A stretch of DNA of 64,000 nt. Source: Pipra filicauda. Its lineage: Eukaryota > Chordata > Aves > Passeriformes > Pipridae. Shown one piece after another: positions 1-14,099 of this stretch. The position numbers and the translations under genes were made by a program. The notes beneath the pieces were generated by a model that worked only from the letters and a program-made list of their open reading frames with translations, had not been told where the DNA came from and ran no database searches. The stretch covers positions 496,001 to 560,000 of the forward strand of contig NW_024104430.1 in assembly GCF_003945595.2 (NCBI RefSeq), written 5' to 3'. Numbering within the stretch: the stretch's first letter is position 1; each line of letters opens with the position of its first letter.

Positions 1-3000
1 AAGGAGGGAAATGTACATGTTTTTTCCTGTATTCAAATGCAGTGCTTTAGACTTAGAGGTGTAGGAGGTTCCCAGACTTCATCTGTCTCCATTTTCTTTC
101 CTAAGAAAACTTTTGGGAAATTCCAGGCTATAAACCCTGAGTGTAAAGGATGCTTTGTGTGGATCAATAACACATTGAGATGCAAGGGAGGGGCATTTAT
201 CCAGCAGCATTTTCATTTAGTTACCTTAACAGGCTCTAATTCACCTAACCGGTATTAATTTTTATGACAGCAACTAGAGATAGCTAGGAATAAAAGCTAA
301 AGATTGAGCTTAAAAGTTAGACATCCTTGAACACTGACAGAATTTTATTAGTTTTTAATTTGGGGTTGGATCTGTCCTAATTGGGAGACATTCACTTAAA
401 TGCGATTATATGAGCATGCCAGGTTTGTGTTTCAGTTTTGATTTACGGATGAGATTTTCAAAGTTGTCAGATTTGGTTTGGCAACTAGCCAAAAGCATGC
501 AGTTTGGGGGCCTAGGTTGCTTCAAAAACATCTCATCTTACCTCAATGCAGTTTACTCTGTGGAAATTTTGGTCGTATTTCTGTCAAGATGATGTTGGCT
601 ATTGACTTCAATTAAGCTTGTTCTTCCATCTGGACAATTTTTCCTGTAAGATAATCAACCATGACAACTGAGCAGAGGAGAGCTTTGGAGTATTCTCCTA
701 ATTATATTTCACATGTTTATTTTGTAATAAGCATGGTTCTGGCTGATATTTTAAAGAAGAATACAATGAGACTTTGAAGCTGCTAAAATTTCTTCTGTTT
801 CAATGCACTTAACAAACGTAGACTGTCTTATGAAGGCAAAAGTTCTACAGAGAACATGGTACATATGATGGGAAGACATATTTAAGGAGTTATATGCACA
901 CAGGGGAAGCTATTTAGATAAATTGAGAAAGTGTAGAGAGCTGAGATATTTTTAATAAATGATGATTTAAAGTGTTTTAAGTAGATGGTCAGGTAGTCTT
1001 ATGACCTTAAAACTAGGATTAAAATAAGATACAATTTACCAGCGTAATTGACAGGTAGAGATGTTAGCAGCTCTAAATCCTAGTTTTTATTTTAGCTCCT
1101 GTTTATAATACAGTCAAAATTTGCAGTTCAAGACAAAAATTTCCATGAAAATTACTGACAAGTAACTTTCCAATAAATATTGGATTTTTAAAAAAACTCT
1201 CAACAAAAACTACCTGACGCATAAATCTGAGCACAGATTTATAATGACATAAAATTTTATTAGCCAAGCTAGCTCTTTCCAGTCTCAAGAATCTTACCTC
1301 TTTCTCAATATATTTTTCCCAGATTGTCATGTTTTATTTAACTAAATAGTACTTTGACAAGGTAAAGCAATGCATTCTATCACTCAAAATTTTCCTGTTA
1401 TGTATTCCTAGCTCTTTCACAGTTTGTTTGAGCTTTTCAATGGTTGACTCATGTAATGACTACAACAGAAGAAAATACTATGACTTTTAAGTGAGAACCA
1501 TCCTCAAAGAAATGTTTCTTCTAGGTCAGTTTCATCCAGGTCACTGTAAAAGGCTGTATTTCAACAGGACAAATTTATAACTGAGAGTTTAATTAGAACC
1601 AGGTTTTGACTTTCATATGCTTTTCAATCTCGCTCCTTTATTCCAAGAACAAAAACTTATCTAACAAGGTTTTTCCTTCCTTGAACAGCACACTCACACT
1701 TTGAAAATTAATCCACATCATACTTGTAGTGAGCGGTGAAGTATGAAACATACACATCTAAGGGAGTTATTCTGGAGCTGTATGTGGAGATCTTTTCCAC
1801 ATGGAATATTATGGACACCTTGGTCAGGAGAAAGCTTATTCTGCCTGGAGTCTGTTCCCTCTGCAGAGTGTAGACATGTATGAGGCCCCTTTTTCAGGGC
1901 ATTTTACTAGAATAGGACAAACTTTTGTCTTACATGCATATATATGCCTTCGTACTACACATTTTTTACCTTTCTTTTTTGACTGATCTCAGCTGTCTTG
2001 GATTTTTTTAACCTTTTAACTTAATTAATAGCATGTAAAATATTTTTTCTTCTGCAGGAAGTGAAACAATTGCAGTGATTGATCAAGTTCTTTGACCCAG
2101 GCTTCTTTCAGCTTTTAGCAAGATCTCTAGGTAACTGCTCAAGCTGGCAAGTAGCATAAAATTTGCTTACAAATGTCCATGTATACTTATGTAATAAAAA
2201 TTATCATATGTGTTAAATATTCTTAAACTTTTTTTTATCTTCTGAAACATCTTACTTTTTTATCTCCTATAAACCTTTTGGTTCCCCTTCAATCTAATTT
2301 TTAGTAATATTTGAATATTCCTTTTTTAAAATTATCATTAAGATAAATTTGCCCTATTTCTTACTTAACAAACAAAATGTAAAAATTAATACTTCTAGAT
2401 ATTTAATAACTCTTATAAGTTATATATCTAGGTATAAAATATTTTTACATGAAAATCAAGGAACAGCTAATATTTCTCCATATTTGTCAGAGACAAATTG
2501 ATTATATTGATTACTTTGCCAGAATATGTCTCTTCTCAGGTTAGTTTTTACCTTTTTTAGGGCAACAATTGAAATATTGACATAGTGCAATGCAAGAAAA
2601 TTACTACTTTTTCTCAGTTTATGAGTAACTATTAATAGTAATTCTAATAATGTTTATTTAATTTTCCCCAAATATTATTAACTCTTTTTCTTTATAATAA
2701 GTGTTTAAAATTTTCAAACTGTATAAAAAATGAATTAATAAAACATGTTTGTGTTCTGAACCAGAGTGTAATGAGTAAATAACATTCAAGAAGAGTATAT
2801 TGTGTAGACCTGGTAGCTGCGATCTATTATGAAAATAAAACTTCCAGGCTTCCTGTGCTTTCTCCAACAAGAATTCGAAAGAGAAACCAAAAAAAAGAGA
2901 GTGTCGAGTCTGTTCATGACTGAAGAAGAAAGATAAGGGGAGAAATAGGTAATCCTGAAGTGTCAGTTTTATATGCTTTGATTTGTATTATGACTGACAG

Positions 3001-6000
3001 ATATTGATATCTCAAGAAAAAAAGTCACCCTGCCATGAAATGGTGGAAAATTTCTAATTACAATTTTGTGGAGGAATCTAGTCCGCCAAACATGTCTAAA
3101 CATACATGGGATAAGTGGTCATTTACCTTCAGGAATAGCCTTTGGCACTGAGGTTCAGTGGTGAGAATTTAAAAATAAATCAAGAATCTTGTCTACATGT
3201 GTTTCATTTGGTAAAAACAGAATCTTAGATGTGGTAGCAAACTGTATTTTGTATTCAGAAGGATTCCACGTTTGCTCAGACGCAAAACAAAAATCTGTTT
3301 TTGTCTCACTGGGCTACTTGGCATGGTTAGCATGCAGGAGCAGAACAAGCAACAACTAGAGGAACAACACGACTGGAGTACATGTGAGAAACTATGAGCA
3401 GAAGTAACTCATACCATAAGAGCAGTCTGACTCAAACTGGGCTTCGCTACCCAGAAAAACTCGACAATCTTAAACTTTGAGTGAAGTTTTATGCATTCAT
3501 AATGATGTGAGGAATTAAGTAGTCTTATCCTGTTTATTTATCTTATTGAATTTTTCTCCTGCTAATGAAAATATTAGTTTTTAAGCTGAAAAAGGCAAAA
3601 AGCTGTTCATTGAATGCTGGGAAATTTAGGTTAATGGTTCTGGATTTCTGACTTCAAACTTCAGCTAGTCTCTTAGTAGTAACACCTTCAAATTTGAACC
3701 TGGTTTTTATTGTTGCTAGTCATAACCTTGGGAAAATTTTGATTTCTCAGTAGAGTCTTTCTGGGACATATACCCAACTATCATAACACTAAATAATATT
3801 ATTCGTATCTCTTTTGTCCCCTGACATCCTACTCAACACTTGGCAGAAATCTGTCTTCTAAAAGCGAGTGTCAGCTACAAAATTCATATTCTCAGATAAC
3901 TAATTGAAGTACCTACACTTGAAGCCCAGTCAAAACTGGTTTCTCTTTGTATCCAAAGTAGATAGCTGGGCATCTTCACACACAATTTCATTTAATAGAA
4001 ATTTACTGTTCACTGTCTGTACAACAGACCCAAAAAGAAGTGATAGAGGTGGTCTTCTGAGAGGTGTAACCACAGCAGATTGCAGTGGTTCCTATCAGAT
4101 CCATGGAATTAAAATCCACCAGTATTAAGAAATATATAGACAATCACAAGTATAGATGAAAATAAGTGATTATTGGTCAAGTGTTGCGGAGGAAAAATAC
4201 ATATATTATTCCCCTGTTCTTACACTTTTCCCTCAACCTCAGCTTTTGACCATTGTCAAGGATAGAACACTGGGTGGAAGGGACTGTGATGTGACCACAC
4301 ACCCATATTCTTTAGTCTCAGGAAGACATGGAACATTTGGGACCTTTTGAAAAGGATCTGCATTGGAGACTTTTTGATGGAGAATCACCACCAGAGAATT
4401 ATGGTATCAGGCACAGATTCCTGTATGAGAAGTTTCTCTTCCAGGATCAAAGCCTAGTTTTACAATTATGCTGATGAAGGTATGATTTATACCCCCTATA
4501 CTTCAAATTACCTTCCTTTACTGCTTTTACTTCCTTCAAGGCACTCAGAACTTAAATAGATCTTGTCAGCCTACCATCTGCTTCCAGTGGCAGCCAAGGG
4601 GCAGAAACATTTATAACAACAGCAGTGAGGCTCAAAAGTGACATATCTTTCATATGTATTCACCACTTATTAGAAAAAGAGGCCTAAATGACAAAAAGAA
4701 ATATTTTTGTTCTGAAAAATAGTAGCTACTCTCCTCATCTGAGTTCATTGAGACAAGAATAGGAAATATTTAAGGTACCTTTGTGCACTGAACAAGTGGG
4801 CTAGTGAAAGAATTTTGGAAAGCTTTGAGGTCACTTAGTGCATGTTTTTATTTTCTTTTTCTATGTGTAAAATGTTGATGTGAAATGCTATCCAGAAGAC
4901 AAAGTGAGGTTAACATTAGGAGGGATAAACAAACCTGTAGCCAAGGCAAGTTTAGATTGAAATGCAAGTCATATGATAACACTGAGACTTAAGAAATGTA
5001 TCTTGGAGTTGGAATTTCAATTCTTCAGTAAGACCTGAAGTTCTAGAAAATAAATATATGTTCCACATAGACATTTAAAATCAACTATATTCAGTGGAGA
5101 TTTACACAGAAAGCAAGCTCCTTCCCCCAAAATTTCTGGTTCTCTAGGAAGTTGTGTCCTATAAACTGTAGTGAAACAAAGACTGACATAGTGTTTAGAA
5201 GCTGAAGTTCATATGTTCTACATTTCATCTTAAAGAATGCACTGAACTTCATAGTAATAACTAAGTTTGCAATATTGCGTGGGAAATCCTGGACAACAGT
5301 GTTCTTCCTATTATGTGTGGGAAATTTTTGTCTGTGCATCATGATATCTATCCCGCTGTTTTTCTATGTCTTGGTTAACAGGGACTACTTATTGTTTCAT
5401 CTTAGACCAGCCATAATGAAATAAGAAGTATTTAAAAGAAAAAAAAATACAGGCAGGCTAAATTCCTTGTATGGCAAGGATATCTGTAAAAAAAGCACCC
5501 TAAAGCATAAACCTTTATTTTTCTCTGCAAAACAAGCAGTCATCTTTGCTTGTCTCATATCAGTTGGTACTGGTACCCAAAAAGCAGAGAATTTAACTTA
5601 CAGAATATGTAGCTCTTACCATCAAGAAATGACTACAGAAAGAACATGGCGTAAAATATCATTTCTCCAGAGAGATTTAACCTAAGCTGAATGTTTTTGC
5701 TGGGTTCACCTTGTCCCATGTTTTCTGACACTCAAGATGTTTTGGATAAATGTAGCTTGTGGGCAGTTGATGATTCAGTCAGAGTTTTTACATCAAGGCA
5801 ATATATCTACAGTTCCTGAAGCCTAAGAGGAAAACTGGTTGTACCTGTCTTCCCTAGGAATCTGATAAGGTCAAGTATTAAGCTTTTTGTGTGAGATTAG
5901 ATAATGCATTATAAAATATGACATCTCAAGAGTTGAAAAATTTACACAAACCGGAAATTAATTAACGAATCAGTTATCTATACTGTTTAACTACTAACAG

Positions 6001-6393
6001 AAATTATTTTTTTTAATAAATCAGTCTTCAGAAATCTAAATACTGCAGAAAACTTTCAGAAGTAATTTTTCTTCCTGCCTTTTTTTCAGTCAACAAATAA
6101 TTTTCATATAGTTTTTAAGGATATTTCTTTTGATGGTGTGTTTTTTTACCTACATCTATAACAAATATTAACAATCTAAACTTTTCTATGATCAGCATTA
6201 AGTGTGACCTAAAGCAGCGTTGCTGGGTCAGTCTTTTCAATTAAACAAACCAAAAAGTTAGGTTTGCAGTTTGCAAGACAGATTTTACAAAATGGTGGTC
6301 AAAGCACAAGTAAGTTTTTGAAAAGTCTTGGAGTCCATTTCTTAAGGCTTGCATACACTTGCAGTTAACTGAATAACTGTTACCAGTTAAATG
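1..6393. other. AT-rich intergenic or intronic DNA
   Basis: No gene, RNA gene or recognised repeat family is seen. Only short chance frames are present. Confidence 0.6.
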
Positions 6394-6615
6394 TCATAGA
6401 ATCATAGAATGGTGTGGGTTGGAAGGGACCTTAAAGATCCTCTAGTTCCAACTCCCCTATTGTGGGCAGGGACATCTTTCACTAGACCTGGTTACTCAGA
6501 TACCCATACAGCCCTCCTTGAAAGCTGACAGAGATGGGACACCCACAATTCTCTGGGCAACCAGTTCCAGTGCCTTACCACCCTCACAGTAAAGAATGTC
6601 TTCCTAATATCTAAT
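6394..6615 (-). mobile_element. CR1 LINE, 5'-truncated 3' end
   Basis: The plus strand opens with TCATAGAATCATAGAAT, the complement of the CR1 3' terminal repeat, followed by GGTTGGAAGGGACC and a body ending in TAAAGAATGTCTTCC. The copy lies in reverse orientation and keeps only the tail of ORF2 plus the 3' UTR. It belongs to the type with a 'CACTAGACC' block in its 3' UTR, shared with the copies at 12799 and 37957. It has many differences and no open frame. Confidence 0.9.
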
Positions 6616-9457
6616 TGTCTTGGGGTTTTTGTCAATATATTCAGGAGCTTATACTTAAACAAAAAAAATATTCAGTTTCTTGGGAAAAAAATCTGTGCAT
6701 TATATATAATTATAAATATGTAAAACATTATAGCATTAATAAAATATAATACTAGTTTTTATCCTTAGAATTTAAGGATAAGGATTTTCCGGCTCCAGTA
6801 CAACAACACACAGCATTCAAAATCTTCCTGAAGGTCACAAGACTCTTCAAAAAGTTAAATTGTACAAACTGCAGGTCTTACATGGTGTTTGAAAACACTC
6901 AAATTATGAGATAAAACAAGTTTCCTAGGAAATCAGACAGTTTAGATGGAAGGTCTCCATTTGATGCCAGAGTAAAGTACAGGGGATTGTGAATAGATGC
7001 TTGGCATAGTAACTAGTCACAGCAGGACAAAAAAAAAAAAAGCATAGCTCTTTATTCAGTTTTCAAACTCAGAAAAAAGCTTATTTTAAGTAAACTTCAA
7101 AGTATAAGCCTTTGCTACAGTAGAAACAGAGGATGATCCTGTAACTTCAGCAACTCTTTGTCTGAATTTCCAATTAAGATATGATCGTACATATCGTACA
7201 TGTGAGGAAAAAACCTCAATAAACAAGACAATCAGTTCAATCAGAATAAGACCCAGTTCCAACTATGCTACGAAGTGGTGAACGGCTGCTACTATACAGT
7301 ATTATTTCTGAAAATGCAATTATACGTCCCATAGCAGTCAGGGAACATTTTGTAACACAGAGGAAAAAAGTATTTGCATTTTGACCTGCAGAACCAAATG
7401 GACACTTAGAACCAAAAGCTTTAATGCAAATTTCCTGTTTGGTCTGCCTTCTCCCAGTTCCAACCAGTTGTAGACCTCATACAAAAGGATCCTTGTGTGA
7501 ACCCTGCAAGAAGTGAAAGTTGGAGACTGGTCCCATAGTGGGTTCAAAAGGTAAATATCCAAGGAAAGAGAGGTGTCAAATTTATGGAGATTGCAATTTA
7601 CAAAATGATATCATACACCATTGTATTTTAACAAAAGAGAGTTCCTCAAGCTTCTCGAGGGATATGCACCTGGATAACCACAAATATCTGCCAGGCTATA
7701 AGAAGCTCAGTAGACAGATTTCTGATGGATGGGTAGGAAGTAATCGCAATTAGTTGAAGAAAGCTGCTTTGGAGGATCCCCTCTGACTTTGTTTTCTTAT
7801 GTTCATATTGGCATGCTATGAGATAAACTATGTTAAAGAAACCAGGGGCCTAGTTTAGAGTACAACTTAAACAAGACCAGCACGCAGCTGTGACACTGTT
7901 TCTAAATCAATACAGAAATGGACCAGTCAAGGCACAGAACATGTTCCACCACACTCGCCACACTGTTGAGGAGAATAACGAGATTTTGGTCACTCTTGCA
8001 AATCAGTTATTCCCTTCCAAGCAGTTAGTAGGCAGAACTTTATATTGCTCATGTGCTACTTTATTTGGTCTATTATATGAACGTTGACATGGTAGATAGC
8101 TATCTTCCCCCCCTTGCCTTATAATTTCTATTTCTCTCATATTCTCTGTTGCACAGATGGGCTTATGTGGATAAGGAAAACATGTCATTTCATGTAAATT
8201 ATTTTGTATGTTATTTGAAGAACACACTTTCATTTTAAACCTTCGTTTTTGGAGAAGGCAGAGTAAAGATGACAGTGCATTGCAACAACATTCCCAGTAT
8301 AGTTTAGATTCATTAGTACAATTGGATAGAATTTTTTATAAGATTTGGTTATTGTTTTTCTCTGCTACTGTTTCTAACTCACATAAGTGCATAACATAAA
8401 ATGGCAATCTAACATTTTAAAGACTGCAAATCCATTGAAATCTAAAAGAAAAACTTGGATCCTGATGGAACAGGCTGCTGAGAAAGTCCATAAATAAGAA
8501 CTAAGGCTGAGAAAATAACAGAAATCTAGGTTCAGGTATTTTATCTTGTGCATTGCTGCTGACTGTGAGCACTGGTTCTTGATGATATAGAATGGTTTGT
8601 TGCACCACAGCAGTATGATCACATTCTAAAAAAAAAAAAAAAAAAAAAGAAAGGAACTCAGAGGTTTGTTTAGGTGGAATTTAAGGACCTCAAAGATCAT
8701 CTCAAGAAAATATCAGCTGGTTACAACATGTGAAATTCCAGATAATAGCTACAACTATACTGCACAACACGCTCATCAACCCACTGTTCATAGCTGAGCT
8801 GACTTAGGGACATATCTCTTGCCAAAAAACACATGACACAAAAAGGATTTTTTTTTCCTAGGACTGTTAAAGCACTCGATTTGTTAGGCTTGCTCAGATG
8901 TCCAGTTTATTTAGACTGCTTTGAAATGTAATGTTAATTTTTTAATAATCTCCCAGGATAGAACTTTTCAGTGAGGTCCATACCTGCTAGCCTTGATATG
9001 AAGTGTGATCCAACATGGAATTTCCACAAATAGTCTGAGCTAATAAATTAAACCTAAACAGTTTCATACAAGGCTAGGTGGACCATTTCTTTCCTTTGGA
9101 CTAATGACTACTTGTGCGCACACAGAAGTGTCTCAGAATCATCCAGGTTCCCAACATGGTGATGCAGAATGGAATCCAAAAATCAATGGCAAGTGATGAC
9201 AAGCAGTAGCAACAGAGGCAATGTTACAGTCACATGGAGAGGGAGGGGAGGTATCAGGAAAAGTAAGAAAACTTGCAGAAGATCTGAAGAAACAGAGAGA
9301 GGATGAGTAAAGAATATGTGCAAGCCATATGATAGGAGAAAGGTAAAAAAAGACACCGACAGTAGATTGGGGGACTGTGACAAAGCAAATAGAGCAGACG
9401 CTTGAGTCCTGAAAGTTTCCTCCGGGTATGACTGTGTGAACAGTCCCTGGAACAGTT
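6616..9457. other. AT-rich DNA, nothing recognised
   Basis: It contains poly-A tracts near 7029 and 8627 and a C8 run near 8107. Frames at 7338-7753 and 7890-8622 overlap on both strands and carry no known domain. Confidence 0.6.
8627..8652 (+). repeat. Poly-A tract
   Basis: A run of more than 20 A follows CACATTCT and leads into GAAAGG. No retrocopy body is recognised upstream. Confidence 0.85.
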
Positions 9458-9798
9458 TCATAGAATCATAGAATCATAGAATCGATTGGGTTGGAAAAGA
9501 CCTCCGAGATCATCGAGTCCAACCCTTGGTCCAAATCCAGTCCATTTATTAGATCATGGCACTCAGTGCCACGTCCAATCTGCGTTTAAAAATCTCCAGG
9601 GATGGTGAATCCACCACCTCTCTGGGCAGCCCATTCCAATGCCTGATTACTCTCTCTGTAAAGAATTTTCTCCTGATATCCAACTTAAATTTCCCCTGGC
9701 GGAGCTTAAGCCCGTGCCCCCTTGTCCTATTGTTGAGTGCCTGAGAGAAGAGACCAACCCCCACCTGGTTAGAACTTCCCTTCAGGTAGTTCCTCCTC
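9458..9798 (-). mobile_element. CR1 LINE with open ORF2 C-terminus
   Basis: Three copies of the 8-bp CR1 3' repeat start at 9458. On the minus strand 9549-9800 stays open for 83 codons and encodes the end of the CR1 ORF2 (endonuclease/reverse transcriptase) protein, with blocks [30 protein letters not shown] and [19 protein letters not shown], then a TAA stop. The 3' UTR is very short (about 90 bases). The copy is 5'-truncated around 9798. The intact frame suggests a younger insertion than the other CR1 copies here. It is a retrotransposon remnant, not a host gene. Confidence 0.93.
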
Positions 9799-12798
9799 AA
9801 ACCCAGGAACCTGGGATCATTCTAGTTTCTGGAAGACAATGTCCACTAATGGTCTCCTAAACAATCTCCAGTCATGGTTCATAGCTGGTGCAGATCAGAG
9901 CCCACTCTCAATCATCAGTTTGGATATAGTTTTGGGGCCTACAGGAGTTTATTAGCATAGATCTGGACTATTTAATGGATCATTGGATCAGCAGTCAACG
10001 GTCTGAGTGACTTGCAATTTACTAGACTGTCTGTAGCCCATAGCTGTAAATGACTTGCATCATTTCACTATATTGGGATTTTTCTCCTTTCATAACCATC
10101 TGAGACAAAAAAACCAAACCTCTCCCTATTTTGATACTGTTTCTATAATAGGGTAGAACAGAACAATAGTATAACAATTTTATTGTGTGATTAAATGCTT
10201 TAGATACAACCATACAGTTCACAAATGATTCCTCATAAGTAACCTTTAATAATCATAATTTTAGACAACTTTCAGGACTAAGAAATGTACTTTTCCCTCT
10301 CCCTCTTTGATACTCTGTTCGCACCAGAGATGAGCTCCAAACTGTAGATCTGTCCTATGTAGTTACGTTTATAACAAGTCCTCTCTCCTCAGAATGCAAT
10401 TATTTTTTCAAACTATGGAACCCAACTTCTACCCCAAAATAATCAATACTTTTCAAGTCAGAGATTTAATAGGATGCCAGGAAGATACTTTGTATGAGTG
10501 GACAAAGCAAAAATGTGAACATTAAAGCCTGAAATTACTTATTCAATCTTGTTTTCTTTGGTTTCTCTGTAAGCAGGGGTGCTTCTATTTCATTCGTGGT
10601 AGTTTCCACTGCACACAGTATATATTGATTCTGGATAGTCAGTCACTTCTAGTAATTTTCTGTCATTTAGAGGTGCCTGAAGATCTCTGAATGGCTGAAG
10701 AAATGCTAACATCAAGAACCCTGCTTCTTAAGTACCAGATGTTTTCTCTCCATTGGGAAAACTTTTGTCTCGGCAAAAAGAATTATGACCTAGTGCCTAG
10801 GTATGTTCTAGTCATTGCTTCATTTAATTCCATGAATGTATATATTTCCTATCTTGTTAGTACTATCTGTCTTTCATACAGTTTAAAAGGATGAAATTTG
10901 TGTGGTTCATCCAATGAAGAAAAAGTGTGTGCACACATAAACACACATACCTATATATATTTAATTCCACATAAAGTATTTACAATATGTGATTGTGTTC
11001 TAGTACTAAATACCTTGTTTCCTAAATATGTTATTAATGCTTTTTGATACTTTTTTTTTCAGATTCTCCTTTCTTTGTTACTGATTTCTTTATATTTAAA
11101 ACTACAGATTTTCTCAGAACAAAGGTATTTAGAGAGAGAAATATTATGCAAATTTCAGTAAAATGCTTCCTGCAGGATAACCATTCATTTGATACATCCA
11201 TTATATTTGCTTTCCTTTTAAGCTACCTAATTTTTGCATTTGTTTAAAAATGTAATTTTCTAATCTAGTATTACCCTTTATTTTAAGCACAAAGCAACAA
11301 ATATAAAAGCTAATTGCTTGCTATTTGTGAGAGAGACCGTTATACTCCTGGCCTCATATTGCTTTGGTTGACGAGACCAGTTGTGTCTTGTGTGAGATAC
11401 GAAGCATTCTCCTAAATTTTGTATTGACATTACTTAAGAGAGAAGTTCACCATTCAAAGCTTTCCAAAAAAACCCTACTTTGAAAGAGTTTTGCATAATA
11501 ATTGTTTTATACAATCTTACACTGAAACTTCATCTTATTCTCTCTCTGTTGAAACTATTTTTTGTCAGTCAGGTTCCAGAGTTCATTTTATTCTCTTCCT
11601 TATATTCATCAGTCTGAAGTGTGAATGCTGGTGTTGACCTACTTTAATAAGTTGATGTATACTAGAGCTAAAACAAAGCACTGTGTATTTTCATTAATTT
11701 TTCAATTGTCACTCTCAAGAAGACTAATAGTATGAAATGATGCTTGGTCAAAAAGTCAAAAAAACCCTTGTCTCCTCTGTATTCTGCTTCTCCCTTCTTG
11801 GAAGATTTTGTGATACCTACATTATTATATCTACACAATAGTGGGATTTCCACTTAGAAAACAGACAGTCAGTAACATGTAGGTCTCCATTACAGCCGGG
11901 TAGCCAGTCAGATGAGTATGTAGTTATCTTGTCAAATCTATATTCAGCTTTACAGTGGAATGAATAAACCTCTGGAGGCGACAGATGTCATTGAATAGGT
12001 CTCAACTGAATAAAATGAATGTCTAGATACCCTACCATAAATGTTACACCTACACTAGAGACATCTGAATGTGAGGTGATGCCACTCTGAATGTGACAGA
12101 CAAAATTTCAATGGCAAAAGGTTTCACATCTTTGTAGATGTGCTACTTCGGTGGGTCAGCAGCTAAGATCTTTATTCATAAGTAGTATGTATTTAACTAC
12201 TAGTTCTGACATTTCTGTATAATATGATGCCATAATATTTAGTGAAACATCCCTTTTTTTATCATGCTTCATTTGAAATAAGTTATTTTCGATTTGGTTT
12301 TGTACCAGATGAAGATGTATTAGTCAGGCATGCAATTTTAAAGGATTCAAAGTGCTTAATTGCTACTTTGCCATGTATAAAAACAAAATAACTACTTTGA
12401 AGGTAACAACCTATTTTTCAGAGATGGAATAAAATTAAGCCTTTTGCATGGTACTATCAGAAAGTGTATCACAACTTCACTTGTTAAATCAAAAGAATTA
12501 ATGGAACAAAAAGAAACAGTTTCAGTCTCTGAGAAGGAGAATTTTTTCCAAATCTTGTTTGCTGACATTCATTCAAAATCTTTTATGCTAATAGGACTAA
12601 AAATTACATTGCCTTTTACAGCATTTACAGTAGCACAAAAATACACAGAAATACATAATTGTAATTCTGCATCTTATTAATAGCAATTTTTTTCTTCAGG
12701 GTGCTGAGGAAGTGTGTACAGTTTAGGGGTAAAAGTTGACCTGATTTATTCATTTATACATACATAAAGTTATAAATGAAAAATAGTTAATGATTTTA
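9799..12798. other. AT-rich DNA with weak exon-like spots
   Basis: No supported gene. Splice-bounded short open blocks at 11063-11124 and from 12422 are discussed as a separate low-weight observation. Confidence 0.5.
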
Positions 12799-13098
12799 GG
12801 AGAGGAACTTTTGACAAGGACTTGTAGTGATAGGACCAGGGGAAATGTCCTGAAACTGAAGAAGGAAAGGTTTAGATTAGACAGTAGGAAGAAATTCTTT
12901 AACTCAGGGAGTGGTGAGGCACTGGAAGAGGTTGTCCAGAGAGTTTGTGGACTTCCCATCCCTGGAGGTGCTCAAGGCCAGGCTGGTTGTAGCTCTGAGC
13001 AACCTACTCTAGTGGAAGGTTTCCAGGCCATGGCAGGTGGGTTGGAATCCAGATCTTTAAGGTCTCTTCCCACCATTATAATTCTATGATTCTATGAT
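12799..13098 (+). mobile_element. CR1 LINE, 5'-truncated 3' end
   Basis: The sequence runs from AGAGGAACTTTTGACAAGG to the terminal ATTCTATGATTCTATGA. It holds the end of ORF2 (the RKKFFNSGSGEALEE stretch, out of frame afterwards) and the 3' UTR with CTCTAGTGGAAGGT and CCATGGCAGG blocks. It is the same 3'-end type as the copies at 6394 and 37957. The frame is broken in the C-terminal part. Confidence 0.92.
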
Positions 13099-14099
13099 TT
13101 TGTAGACCAAAGAATTAAACCCACACATTGAGAAGGAATTATGGATGTGCATGTATATGTGCATATATAATTTTAAAGAACCGATGTAAAGTAAAAAGCT
13201 TTCTCCTTTTCTTCATATCATTCAATGAGCATCCATTGGGCTGATGAGAAATTTTAAATATTTTTAACTTATACAATGTTAAGAACCTAAACAGTCACTA
13301 TCTAACATACATGTATTAGGCTATGTGTTACCCTATAGTTCTATCCATTCCACATTCACTCCTCATGACTGTAGTCTATAGGAGTGAACAATTGGGGGTG
13401 AACAATTATGCTGTAAAGTTTATCATGAAGTGAACCAGGACGGTTATGTAATGTGTTACATTTGTGCTGTTATAACCTTGACAAAACTGCATATTTTTAA
13501 TTTTATAGCAAAGAATGTCAAATGACAGATCATTCTTTTTATTCATTTTCACATATCTTCCTGCATTGACCTTGCTTTGAAAAAGGAAACTTTTAAGCAA
13601 AATCATAATTAACTGACAGAGGTATTTGTCAAAGATTTTGCTCCCTAACATCTATTTCATCACAGCTGACTAACAAGAACCAGATTTCTGTTAATATCTT
13701 AAATTAAGTTCTCTAATTTTCAGTCTAATGCAAAATTTTATTTTCCGATTATGTTAAAGCAATGGAAATGTATTGCTTCCTAATTCTAAGAAACTTCTTA
13801 AAGACTTTCTACATTAAATCTACTTCATTGACATATAATTTCAAATTTTCACGGTGTAAAGCCTTGCGTTTTTCATGGAGTTCCTTCAGTAGAAGTATGC
13901 TGTTGCCACGTCCATAAGATCCCTTAATTAGTGTCACACTCTAATCTCAGTGAAGGAAACGAAACAAGATCTACATCAATTCCAATCCACTGAGAGCACC
14001 ATTGGAAAGGCAAAAGAGTCGGAACTCTTGGAAATTTGCTTTATGGCTCTTAGTTGCTAGACTATAAAGTTTTACTTAGAGGAAACAGAAACAGATCTT
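13099..14099. other. AT-rich DNA, nothing recognised
   Basis: I see no repeat family, gene or RNA gene between the CR1 copy and the GC-richer patch. Confidence 0.6.

Noticed and set aside
9556..9860. Plus-strand frames of 62-73 codons
   Set aside because: They are antisense to the CR1 ORF2 C-terminus at 9549-9800.
10691..10803. Exon-like block ending in a donor CCTAG|GTATGT
   Set aside because: The only open frame ends in a phase that produces a stop when joined to the next acceptor at 11063.
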